A DNA stretch of 64,000 nt from Imbricaverruca yamaguchii (taxonomy: Eukaryota; Arthropoda; Thecostraca; Neoverrucidae). Under the pieces are notes generated by a model. It was given only the letters and a program-made list of their open reading frames with translations, was not told the DNA's origin and did not search any database. Location: assembly GCA_034440575.1 (NCBI GenBank), contig JAOTOL010001238.1:62001-126000 (forward strand), in the 5' to 3' direction. Every line of letters begins with the position of its first letter. Within the stretch, counting starts at the first letter, position 1. This document shows, piece after piece, positions 1-12,300 of this stretch. The translations under genes and the position numbers were made by a program.

Positions 1-1094
1 CAAGCCTACAATGCATAGTAGCATTCCCTCCTGCAGTTAGCTAGTGTGCGGGTTCACAGCAGATGACCTGTATAAACAACGATCGAATCCTCCGCGGAAA
101 GCAAATCCGACCAGAAGACATAAGCTCAGCTGTCACCATCTTTTGCAATACCGACCCAGAAGAAGGTCCGATACGTAATATCTGGTGTTCCTGTTGGCTC
201 TCAACTGATCCTGGCGAGACAAGATGTAGTCTCCCAAGAATGGGTAAGAAGCCATGTGGACGATTTCATGTCGTCAACTGGCATCTCCATATCCAGTCCA
301 AACATGCTCGAAACATGCTTTTATTGCGATTATCAAAACAAGATACATTTTGTTACACTTCACTATTTTATCACCACAGCTAAAACGTCGGAACGGACGG
401 TCCTCAAGTTCCAGGGAACGTTCCGTTACTCAATATTCGAGCCATCTGTTCTTCAGGAGCCACGACAGCCACACCGCGTCTTCGATGGATACCAATGTGG
501 GCACGCATCTGAGCATCTGTCGACAGATGACAGGCCGGTCAGCACCACACATGAACAGCAACACGGCGTCGTACGATCTATTCAGACCATCTGGTGACAA
601 AGCATCACCCCAACACATAGGACACCCCAAAGCTGTAGCTCAGGACTTCTCCGAACACCATGCAATGGGGATTCTCCGAACACCATCCCTTCTTTACTGG
701 GCAGGCACGAACGAAGCTCAAAGATCTTCCGTTCACGCAGTACGTTTAGACATAGAGTGTTCAGTTCCCTGGACCGGAAATCCTAACGTTAATCAAGCCT
801 TCCAACGTGTGTGTACCCAATGTCAGGATCCACCAGACTGATAGGTACAGTAAGGCGGGTTTTAACAGAGGTCATCCATGTTTCCCAAAATTATAACCGC
901 GAAGGCTAAGAACGCCATCACGGCTTGTTCATTGGGAACACCACCGGCATTTAAATTCATGGCTTGGTGAATGCATCATCCCTGAGGGGCTTTTGTATTT
1001 TTGTTGTCGCACGTGGCATTTCACCCCTAAAAAGCGACCACATCCAGGTTCGCAAGCTGATCCAACATTTGCTCCCCATTCCACAAAGCACGGT

Positions 1095-1270
1095 ATGCCG
1101 GTAAGGCTGAGTAGTTAACGTCTTGAGCTCTGGGTATCAAAAGACCCGGGTTCAACATTCGCAACACTAGGGGCAGTTCGGGAAACAGTGGAAGTGTGGG
1201 AGGTGCCGTTCACCGCGATCGTGCATAAAGGGCGTCGAGAATAACCCGACGAATAAAAAACAAAGAAAGC
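1095..1270 (+). repeat. tRNA-derived SINE, diverged copy
   Basis: A tRNA-like head (GAGTAGTTAACGTCTTGAGCTCTGGGTATC, then the B-box-like GGGTTCAACATTC) is followed by a body with GTGTGGGAGGTGCC, a degenerate GTGCATA block and an A-rich end (AATAAAAAACAAAG). It aligns in order with the better preserved copy at 61590-61785. It is an old, non-functional insertion inside repeat copy C. Confidence 0.6.
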
Positions 1271-2910
1271 ACAACGAACTTACCCACAAGCCAGTCGACT
1301 CGAGGATCGCGATTCCTGTAACCCTCGGTGCTTCTTAACAACAGACCACGTGCGGAACTCGGGACAATGCGACACTTCAGCGTCCAGATGACTGAAAAGA
1401 GGCAGATCAAACACCCTGGTCAACTCGGAGGTAGTCCCAGGATAAAAGAAACAACTCAAAACATCATCAGTCCGCCCTAGAATCGTCATGAGATTCCGAT
1501 TGTTCTAACCATTGATCAAGAGTATTCTCATCATGTAGTATAGAAACGGTTGCCATTGAACACCCAAAATAATTTTTAAAAAAGAAGAAAAGATACCCTC
1601 ATGAAATACCTAGCGTTATACACAATAAAAACCATGCAGATTCGCAGGAGATTGAACACCCACCTACTTGGCCAGTCAGAATCTATACTGTTCCCTATCC
1701 CGATGAGCGTCAATGAGCAGTCAACACACAACCAAAGATAGGCCATGTGCAAACGGTAGGGTGCCTAGTGTTGACTATTGATACAAGTTCCCCCGTCAGT
1801 CAGCCGACAAAGGAGGAGGAAAAATGAAGAAAATCCACCTCCCAGAAAGCAGCAGGGATCCCTGGCACCTTGGTTTGGGACATCACATGTACTTGGGACA
1901 TACTCACCTCATTGTACATGGCTTCACGACCAACCCACTGGACGTCAACACGCGATGGGACGAGTAGAAGACATCTCTCCACACAGGCCGGGCTCGCTCG
2001 CACCTGTAGGGAGACCGGTGGTTAAATACAACGTCACGGGGGAACTCAACATACACGAACGTCATACCATCAGGCAGTGAAGGTTAATCACGACATCTCA
2101 GAGAATGTAGGTAAATGTGTGTGGTCATCATGAAAGCTTAGCAATTGCAGTCCGCCAACAGGACAGTTCCTCACCTCTAGTGTCCGAAGTCAACTCCCAA
2201 CGGCTCGGAGACGGTGAGAACTGACTGCGCACGACGTTGCAAGATGCACCACGTACGGATCGAGGAGGCACGTAGCACCCGTCGACTGCAAAAGTTAACA
2301 TCGCATAAGCATATGCAGAGTGACTGTCACATCCACAACATCTAGCAATGCATCAGATCTATCATTGGTAATCACAAATCTCATTGGATTGGCTCTTGAT
2401 GTTCATCACTGGTCACACCACAAGTAGGACTATCACCACCCACTACATCAGAAGCGCTTGAGGAGGCAGAGCACCAAGCTGTGGTCGCGGGGACCCTCTC
2501 ACCTGCCGCGTGTGACGTGGAGAGGTCACACCACAGGTGACCTGCCACGGTCCGCCGGTCTGGACAACAGACGAGGTGTGTCAGTCCCACAGCAGCCGTC
2601 CACACACTCACACCATCTGACTTCGAGTGGCATCAGGGTGGGAACAGTCAGCAGTGCCCGGGGGCAGGTATGTCCGCCCGTTCGCTAAATATCATCACGC
2701 GTAGTGGCGGAGTCACCACCCAAACGGCAGTACAACACGAGGTATGGCAGGGAGACCATCCACACGGCAGTGACCGCCAGGTGGGCTCGGCATTTACCTT
2801 ATTCATTACAAGCACTGCTACCAACCAACAGTACCCTGACCCAGTCATCACCGCACTATGACCTGTGGACGAGGCCACCGACAGCCACGTGGCCAACGAC
2901 AGATGTCTAA

Positions 2911-3092
2911 ATGCGTCGGTGTGTTCATTGGGTGATTCACTACACTGTGCACATTCACCGCTAGTGGCGCGGCGCACACTGTTTCACCGGTGGGCACCGG
3001 GAGTGGGAAATGTCCCAGGCGCGCTAGTGTCGAACCAGGGACCTTTGGTACCCAGACCCCAACACAAACCACTCGCCCATCCCTGCCCCCTT
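2911..3092 (-). repeat. tRNA-derived SINE, minus orientation
   Basis: Read on the minus strand, this has the same order as the SINE at 61590-61785: GGGCGAGTGGTT (A box), GGGTCTGGGTACCAAAGGTCC, GGTTCGACAC (B box), then the body GCCCACCGGTGAAACAGTGTG and GTGAATGTGCACAGTG. It interrupts repeat copy C between parts that match ~10895 and ~11410 of copy A, so it inserted after that copy formed. The promoter boxes are well preserved. Confidence 0.75.
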
Positions 3093-5616
3093 CTGAAGTC
3101 GCTGAGGACACGTCAGGACTTCATAGAACTCCTAAATAGACCCGAAACATGTAGGCTAAATGCATCACAATAATGCAGCAGTTTACTGGGTGTAAGTTTA
3201 CTGATGTTCTATCTGATCACTCACATGCCGAAAAACTGGTCATACGTGCCCTCATGTATTCGCACAATCTGCCTCCGAGTGACATCAGTGCGGAAAGTCA
3301 GAAGCAGCAGTGGCGGAGATACCACTCCAGCGGTAATATAAAACGAGGTACGGCAGGGAGACTATCCACGTGGCATTCACCGTCAGGTAAGCTTTTCACT
3401 TACCTTTTTGGTTGGACACACCGCTGCAGAACAGCATCTATCCCAGTCATCATCGTGATGTGACCTGTGGACGGGAGGTCACCGTCAACCACGTGACCAC
3501 TGACAGATGACCTCTGGTGTGTGTGAGGTCAGGTCAGGGCTACAGTGGTCTCCACGGGCAGTCGGAGCGCGAACAGTAGACAGTGGTCATCAAACCTCAA
3601 AGCAGCAATGTGGCAGGGTAACCAGCGAGGGTGGACGGCCTTACCTTGCAGTACTGGAGGCATCCATGAGATAGAAGTCTTCAGGCACGTGTTGAACGTC
3701 ACTCCGTTCTGACCTGAAAGCAAAGAAAATTAATGCTAGCCTGCTTTTTTTAGGGCCTTAGAGCCACAAGAAATTATATCAGACCTGTTGAGCTTGAAAC
3801 TGTCACGGTGGTAAAGTAAAGAAAATGCTCATGAGGATAATTATGGTCGGCAAACCATGTATACATTACCATAGTATACTATGACCCCAATGCATCGCAT
3901 TAACATCAGATGAGCTATCATAGATCCATACCGTTCTCAAGCGTTGACACGTAGAGGGCTATACAGTCATCGGCAACACATGATAATTTTAGCATCGTCC
4001 GACTCGAACGACATCAAGGCTGTAATGCTTCGGGATCGCCAGTCACGCGTGAATCCTAATAATCACAGTCGTCAGCAAGCGTACATGTCCTTGTTTTCAT
4101 CATCATCATCTTTGCAAATAGGACTCCTTGCATGCAAGCATTTCAGAGCATTACTGACCATGGGCATTGAAGCATCCATCCGTAACGAAACCAACATACG
4201 AAGTTCACAGCTGAAACAGGAACAGAGATATCAGAACGCCATGACTAAAGTGTCACACGATTCCACACGTTTGTCCTCAGATCAATAACGGTTCTCACTC
4301 ACACCCGCCGAAGCGACTAGTGAAGGATCGACTGGAAAACATCACGTCTTAAGCACGATCGAACTACGCTGAAATCTAGACTTCCCATCCTTGACTTTCC
4401 AAGAAATCACTGACCTGCATGAAAACCACGGGTCTTCTGATTGATGTATAGCAGTACCACACCTGTAATTGAGAAGAATTTAACACACTGAAGCAAGAGT
4501 GGGTGTTCTTGTCACGTATGAGAACTTTCAGAAGGAAGGCAGCATTATCGGCGAATCTACATTGTTGTTCAGCCAAAACCATCGAGTGTCCATCATTGTC
4601 GCACGACTATAATGTTATGGCATACAACAAAAAGCCACACATTCACAATGCACGATCGTTTCGAACGTCGCGTTACATACAATCGTCGGAATCCATAAAC
4701 ATTAACTATCATGTTGGCCACTTGTCAGCCAGGCCGCCCTCCACATACCGTGACGGTGTAGAGGACAAGATCTGACGCTTGATGGGAGCGAGTTATCTGG
4801 AAAACTCCTGATAACGCGACGCTTCAACGACCTGACTGCACAGAGGGGGAACGAAGCCTTGGTCAGTTCATAGGCAGCACACACATCAATACAAATATAC
4901 ATAATGCATCATCAGTCCGCCCTAGAATCGTCACCAGATTCCGATTGTTCTAACCATTGATCAAGAGTATTGTCATCATGTAGTGTGGGAATTCGCCAAG
5001 ATATGAAAGGAAAATGTGGTTCGATACCTTCCGTGCAAAGCCGTACAGGACATGAATTAGCAGACGAACACGTTACGTACTTTGCCGAACAGAGCTCATC
5101 CACCAGTGGTTGGCCGGTTGATACTTCTCTGGCAGCCAACCTGGTGATAAAGGTGTCGTGTGTTACATAATCCATCAAGCAAGCAACAAGCCGTGTCCAA
5201 TACAACATAATACAATATCGAACCAGCATTAAGTCACGCGTTTAGTATGTCACATCAGCACCACCGTGATATGACTGAACAAGACACACCACGTGTGTAA
5301 ACGATTGGATCCTCTGTAACACGCACACCCGACCAGAAGACAACATTTGGACTGTCACCGTCTGTTGCAATACCGAACCAGAATTAAGTCCGGCACATAA
5401 CATCGGGTGTTTATTGTCGGCTCTCAACTGATCCTGTGAGACGAAATGTGGTCTCCCAAGAATGGGTAAGAAGCCATTTTACTACTTGGGAGATAGGGGT
5501 TTTATGGCGCATCAAATATGTTAGTGAGCACTTCATGTCGGATATTGCAATATCCAAACCAAGATGAAACATGCCACAAATATTCCTTGGGATTATCATG
5601 TCTGAAAATGGTTCAC

Positions 5617-8600
5617 CTTTCCCATCTCACACCAGTAATAAAATCCCAGGAGCCAACTGCAAAAACATGATGCAAGAAGACAGAAGGTTATTCACGTTAG
5701 CTCACCTCAAGTAACATGTTTCAATCGGAAGTGCCCCTTATCCGTGACGTCGGTGACCTTCGTCTCCCAAGCTGGTGTTGGTCCAAAACCTGTCGACAGA
5801 TGGCGGGGCAGTCAGCACCGCTAACAAACAGTATGGTGCTATATGACGAACTTCATTCAGTTAGGATCGTCATCACTTTAGCTCAGAATTAAGTCCGTAC
5901 CGACATCATGATACCAGCCACACATCACCTTACTTTCAAAAGAATGATAAAGTTACTAACCTTCCACCCCAAGTTGTTGCTGCTGACCCAAACATCACGG
6001 GCCGTCTCGCATGGTGCCATCTGTGACGCGGGACATAACGTGGTCAGGGAGATAGAACAATAGGGCCTCCACTACATCAGGGCATTTGTCAGGTAAGTAC
6101 ATCAACATGGGAGTTCAGTATTAAGTCCCTGTACTTTGTTGATCATCACAGCGAAAGGTGGCACCATAAACACAGCAAATCACTGCGTCGGCAATTCACT
6201 GCCGCACCTACATCACTTGAAATTAGAGGCAGGCTCGAAACTATACAAAATGGCACACAAGAAACAAGAGCGAGAACAAACGTGTCAGCACTATCCCAAT
6301 CCCAACACTCACGTGCTCAAGGAATAGGTGACTTCTTCCACGATGAGATTCCATGGTCAACTGCCAACAAACACCAGATGTCAGGGGAAGACAACAACTG
6401 CTAACATGTCGCCATACACAAACATCATCAGCTAAAGGTTTGTCTCAGCCGAAACGTCAACAGTCTAACATGTACAGACATCACGTGAAGAGTTCTGACG
6501 GGCACAGGTCTGCCATGGTGTGAGCCTCACCTGAGGGTCCGTCCGAAGGGTGTGACGTCACATTCCTGGCACGAGACGTCATCCAGACTGTGCCGGTGTC
6601 TGTGGACCAACCATCCGTCACACAGCAGTGGCGGCACCACAGGTCAGACAGACGGCCACATGTGTCAGAGATCTCGGTGGTAGGTGTGAGGTAATCAGTC
6701 GACTCAGATAGCAAATACTGGCTCATCACAGGTACCGTGTGGAGGGAGAGGGGGAGGTCGGCGGTGGTCAGTCCTCACCGTGTCAGCGCCGGGAACCAGT
6801 GGCCGCCGCGGCAGTCTGTCGACAAGGAGACACACCGGTCAGTGGACACCAGACGAGGCCACTACCACCAGCAGCACGTGGACAGTAGCCGTCAGAGCCA
6901 GAGTAGACGTCCTGCGGCCGTCCGGTGGGCGGCGGCGGCCGTGCAGCACGCCATCACCGTCAGAGAACCTGACCGATATCGGCAGTGTGGCACAGCCGCC
7001 ACGACTCGGGCCCACCTGGCGGCCGCCCACGCGGACGGCACCGTCAGAAAATGGATCATGGTTGTCATCACGGGCAACGGCGAGGGGCCGGCCTACACGG
7101 CTCTACACGGGACCGGGCAGACTGGAATACAAACAGCCCGACACTGGCAACCAACTAGAGTGCAGACGGATCGTAGTATCATCCCCTTTGGCCACTAAAC
7201 CTCGTAGCATACGGAAGATGTCCTAGGAATAGTCAAAACCGCATTGCGCATACATCGCGCAGCTTCTCGGGTATATTGAATATTCCCGATTGCTATCTGA
7301 TTTCAAGAGCACTTCGACAAATTCGATCATGAGCAGGAATTATCACGCCCATGTGTCAATATACACCGTCTATGGTGTACATGGTCAAGCTTCCGCAGAG
7401 TGCAGCGATTCGCACAAGCGTATTGCAGCATGTAGCAAGTAACAGGGCCACATCATAATACGACCGTTGACAGGTTGCCCGCGTATAACGTTCGGGAAAC
7501 ATTTTCCAAATGCATTACTCGGAACCACCTAATTCGCAACGTGCTGAGATATTAACTCGACAAGACTTTCTCGGTCCGCGCCGAGGAAGTCGTACATCCC
7601 ATCTCGCGAGGCACTTGTACTGCATAATGGAATGCAAAACTGACACTTTTGGTACGTGTTCTTTCAGATGGCAGCTGCCTATGATATGATGTGGCAACAG
7701 GAAATACTCCGGGAGCCGTGTAATCACCATATTTGGTGATGTGCGAGCAGTCCTAACTTCCCATCGGGTCTCGTGTTGGTTGGTTATTTGGGTTTAGGGG
7801 CACATCGACTGCTTCGGTCATGCAACGCCCATAACAATGTTACATTGATGGCTTAGGATGATTGGTAACAACAGTAATGCACGAGCATTCAGAATACGGG
7901 CAGATATCAGTTAAACAGTGAAAGAGAACGGGCAAGCGCAAGCAAACATCAGTGAAACAAGGAACGGGTCCCGTGTTACGTCTCGACGTGTGACGCTACT
8001 TGTCTATCTTCAAATGTACCCAGACGAATGGTATCCCTCAAGGAAGTATAATAAGCATTACAGTGTTCCCCATTACGATAATGCCATATAACACTAATCA
8101 TAGGATTGCTTTACGACGCACTCAGAAGCTGAAACCATATAGCGTCGCCTGCCTCTCACCCTCCATGAACGTAACAATCCAGGATTACATCCATCAGAAG
8201 ACCTAAGAATTCCAATTGGTATCATTAGACGGGAAACAGCAAAATATACCTTACCTCCATCAAGTTACCACCAAAAGCAGTTCCAGACGACGTTCACCCT
8301 CGGAAATTCTGTGGAAATACGGCTGGATATACAAAAGCTACTGTCGCAACCATTAAATTGGTACAGGTATGAATCAGATAGGGGCGAAATCATGCATTCA
8401 CGTGTTATCATAACCAAATTCAATCATCATAGGTGCCTGATGCTAGGTCTTTTTACGGCAACATCGGAGGATTCCACGTCTACAAATAGCGAATCACTCC
8501 AAATGAAGTATGTAACGAGACCATACCCACATTCCTAACTTCCCATTGGGTCCTTGTTACGTCGCCACACCTCATGCTACTTGTCTATCTTCAAATGTAT

Positions 8601-9144
8601 CCAGATGAATGTTATCCCCAAGGAAGTATACAAAGCATTACAGTGTTCCTCATGATGACAATGCCATGACACTGATTATTGGATAGTATTGTGGCTTTAC
8701 GACGCAGTTCAGAAGCTGAGGACATATAGTGTCGCCTGTCTCTCACCCCCGGCATATTTCCTCCCTCAACTTAGAAAGACAAAACGTCAGAGAGCTGAGG
8801 GAAAGAAATTATAGTATCGCTCAACTACAGGAAACTAAGCGGACACCAAAGTGGTGGACACCACACTGGACCTTAGTGGTGACAGGATCAACAAAATTAT
8901 GGTCGGGGTATCCTGTTCGGTACCACTGACGAGGCATACTCAACATGTAAACCCAACGCTGGGTACAATGGCATAATATACATGTATATACATGCGTCCA
9001 ATGTAAGTATATAAAACCAGGACCAAGTATATAAGGGCAAAGCGAAAATGAAGACAGTACAATCCACAAAATCGTAACACATCGGTGAGTGTCTTACCGT
9101 AAACGGTGATACCCAGACTGCCATGTGGTCCAGGTGATAGATGG
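5617..9144 (-). CDS. Candidate micro-exon chain in copy A, distal part
   Basis: Five short minus-strand segments each sit between an AG acceptor and a GT donor: 9098-9144 (47 nt, acceptor TTTTGTTCACAG, donor GTAAGA), 6779-6815 (37 nt, TTGTCGACAG, GTGAGG), 6531-6599 (69 nt, GGTCCACAG, GTGAGG), 5961-6020 (60 nt, CGTCACAG, GTTAGT) and 5617-5656 (40 nt, TTTTTGCAG, GTGAAC). Joined in transcription order they stay open in one phase: 1-nt lead, then 2, 1, 1, 1, ending in phase 0. Short readings are HLSPGPHGSLGITVY, CRGGHWFPALT, a segment with SCQECD, and WLLGFYYWCEMGK. No family is recognised and no start or stop exon is identified. The four 5'-most exons recur in copy B at 54935-54981, 52619-52655, 52370-52438 and 51800-51859. 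The fifth has lost its acceptor there. This is an inference from splice-site spacing only; chance is a real alternative. Confidence 0.3.
7772..7835 (+). repeat. Short dispersed repeat (TTGGTTATTTGGGTTTAGGGG family)
   Basis: A ~60-bp core reading TTGGTTATTTGGGTTTAGGGG, CACATCGACTG, CGGTCATGCAACGCCC recurs at 22104-22166, 24193-24254, 53612-53675 and, inverted, at 44252-44312. The constant part ends near GCGCCC. It may be the conserved end of a SINE or LINE; no tRNA-like head was found next to it. Confidence 0.55.
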
Positions 9145-9329
9145 CTGTGAACAAAAGAAAAACGTCAAACAGCGAACGCGAAGGCGACCACGCGAGGGAA
9201 CTGTAGATAATTTCAGTATCCTTTTGATATATAATCATTATCTGTCACTTTCAATTGTTCATCATTTTCCAGACGAATTGCCAATGTATAACTGCAATTT
9301 TGGGCAGTGTGGAAGAAAAAGTAGCTCAC

Positions 9330-12300
9330 CTTTCCATGAGAGGATATCACCAGTAGCCTTTTCAGGTGAAGTCCGAATCGCTTCTCGGAAATTCCGTGGA
9401 AGTATGGCTGCATAGAAAAAGACAAAGTCGTGACCACCAATTGGCTATGGATATGAATCAGATAGGGGTGAAATAACGCAGTCGTGTCTTGTCATAGCAA
9501 TCTTCAAACATCATTCGTACATGACATTGCTTCGGTTCAAGAAACTACCATGACATGTTCGTTAGTCAGAAACTCGACGAAAACCATAAGGCAAAACGTT
9601 ACCCACCGTTCGTGCTATTCGTCAAAAATGAATAATAACTCAGCTCTTCTTGTGAATAGCATTGACCTGGCAGAGATTCCAGATCTACCGGTTTCAAGGC
9701 AAAACCCGTAGAAAGCTATACAGGAACGTACCAATCAGAATTACATCTATCAGAAGATCGAATGGTTCCATTTTGTACAATTGGACGGAAAACAGCAATA
9801 TATTCCTTACCTCCGTGGAGTTAACACCAGAGGTATTTCCAGGCGACGTCCACTCTCGGAAATTCTGTGGAAATACGGCTGAATATACAAAAGCTACTGT
9901 CTAACCATTGATGGGTACAGGTACGAATCAGATAGGGGCGAAATTATGCATTCACGTGTTATCATAACCAAGTTCAATCATCATTGGTGCCTCACGCTAG
10001 GGTCATTTCACGTCAACATCGGAGGATTCCACGTATACAAATGGCGAATCACTCCAAATGCAATGTGCAACGAGAGACCATACCCACCTTGCTTGTTCAT
10101 CCAATCTTGACCGTGACCAACGGCCACCACAATGGTCTTGCAGATCTCGAAAGTGACTGCTACTCCATGGTACGAAATTCAAAGCAGCATGATGGTCCGT
10201 CCGCTACAAAGAGCAATACCAGGTAAGCGCATGCTGATTAACGCCAGAGGTAAGAAGCAAACAATGCATCAGCTCTATCATTGATAATCACATATCTCAT
10301 GGAATTGGCTCAAGATTTTCATCATGGATCACCTCCGACCATGCAGAATATTCACTTTCGTGCTCACCTTTTCAACTTCGTGGAACCGAATCGGTGTGGT
10401 GACTAGTAACGGTTTGCTCAATCTGAAACGGCGAGAGGGCGTCAGAGAAGGCTGAGGCTGTCAGTGGAGGGCATCTCGACACAACATCATTCAGCCGCAT
10501 CGTGTCATCTCCAGAGCAGAGCGTCAAAATTGCAGGATATTGTCATCAGAACTGTTTGAGGAGACTGTGTACCAAGCTGTGGTCGCGGAGACCCTCTCAC
10601 CTGCCGCGTGTGACGTGGAGAGGTCACACCACAGTTGACCTGCCACGGTCCGCCGGTCTGGACAACAGACGAGGTGTGTCAGTCCCACAGCAGCCGTCCA
10701 CACACTCACACCATCTGACTTCGAGTGGCATCAGGGTGGGAACAGTCAGCAGTGCCCGGGGGCAGGTATGTCCGCCCGTTCGCTAAATATCATCACGCGT
10801 AGTGGCGGAGTCACCACCCAAACGGCAGTACAACACGAGGTATGGCAGGGAGACCACACGGCAGTGACAGCCAGGTAGGCTCGGCATTTACCTTCTTGGT
10901 TGCAGAATATGCTGTTGCCAAACAGCCATTGTCTTAGTCGCCGCCGTGCTATAACCTGCGGGCAGGATGCCAGTCAGCCACGAGACCACCGATGGATGGT
11001 GTAGGGTGTAACTGAGGTCACGTGTAATCTCCAGTGGTCTCCATGGGCTGATGGAAGGCGAAGAGTAGACAGCGACCAGCTAGCTTTTTGGGTACTCAAC
11101 TACGCATACACATGTTATTTGAAGATGCACTTGCTTGATAAATGCGAACACTTGCCATGAACAAGTAACGAGTCATCATCGAGGAAATGGATCGTTGCTG
11201 GGCTGCAGACAAGGCGACGAAAGAAAATGCACCAAATGTATGGGAAATGTATAAATGTCGTCCTCAGTGTTCGGCACAGTCGAGTCTATCACGACAGGAC
11301 TGCTTCCTAAGGGACACACTGCAATGTAGTCCACCATGCTCCCGGAGGAACCTGGTACCCAAAGACCGTGCTGAGCCAATGGGGGTGGCGAATGGACGAC
11401 TAAAAACACTTCATGACACTCCTAAATAGACCCGAAACATGTACGCTAAACGCATCACAATAATGCACCACTGTCCTGGGAGTTAGTTTATTGATATTCT
11501 GTCCTATCACTCACATGTGAAAAACATACCTGCCTCGTGTATTCGCACAATCTGCCTCAGTAGTGACATCAGTGTCGGAAGCGCAGTGGCGGAGATACGA
11601 TTCAAGCGGTCATGCAAAACGAGGTATGGCATCCACGTCGCATTCACCGTCAGGTAAGCTTATCAATTACCTTTTTCGTTGGATACACCGCTGCAGAACA
11701 GCATCTATCCCAGTCATCACCGTGATGTGACCTGTGGACGGGAGGTCACCGTCAACCACGTGACCACCGACAGTTGGCCTGGGGTATAGCTGAGGTCAGG
11801 TCAGGGCTACAGTGGTCTCCACGGGCAGTCGGAGCGCGAACAGTAGACAGTGGTCATCAAACCTCAAAGCAGCAATGTGGCAGGGTAACCAGCCAGGGTG
11901 GACGGCCTTACCTTGTAGTCCTGGAGGCATCCATGAGATGGAAATGGTCAGACATGCTGAACAGCACTTGGTGTTGGTGGTTTGGAGAGTTTAGGGGCAC
12001 GTCGACATCTAGGGTCATTTTGCGCCCACTGAACAGCACTTCATTCCGATCTGGGAAAGAACACACATGTTAGACTCCAGCAACAGCACATATACTTTCA
12101 TAGCTCTGGAAACTTGTCTCAGACCTGTTGAGCTTGAAACTGTCACGGTAGTACAGGAGAGTAAATGTTCATCAGCTGTATTGTCCTGGTCAGTGCATTA
12201 TCAAAACACTACCACGAGATATCACCACCTGAACCCTTGCCATAGTACACCTACCGCGGACACAGGTAGACGTGAGGATGATGGTAATGCCGTCGGTGAT

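Larger units (their letters stand above)
1..4917. repeat. Diverged, rearranged copy C of the 9.7-kb repeat unit
   Basis: This block matches parts of the 9.7-kb unit that follows directly. Bases ~60-840 resemble ~5290-5870. Bases ~1470-1550 repeat the unit's left end (CCGCCCTAGAATCGTCA...). Bases ~2340-2800 resemble ~10260-10895, ~3120-3800 resemble ~11410-12150, and ~4280-4360 resemble ~12600-12660. Identity is clearly lower than between copies A and B, and long stretches are missing, so this is an older, deleted and partly re-duplicated member lying in tandem with copy A. No open frame longer than about 195 codons occurs and none resembles a known protein. I see no other gene here. Confidence 0.75.

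Noticed and set aside
6737..7226. Two overlapping ~150-codon plus-strand frames in the GC-rich patch, also in copy B
   Set aside because: High GC lowers stop frequency, no family is recognisable, and differences between copies change amino acids freely.
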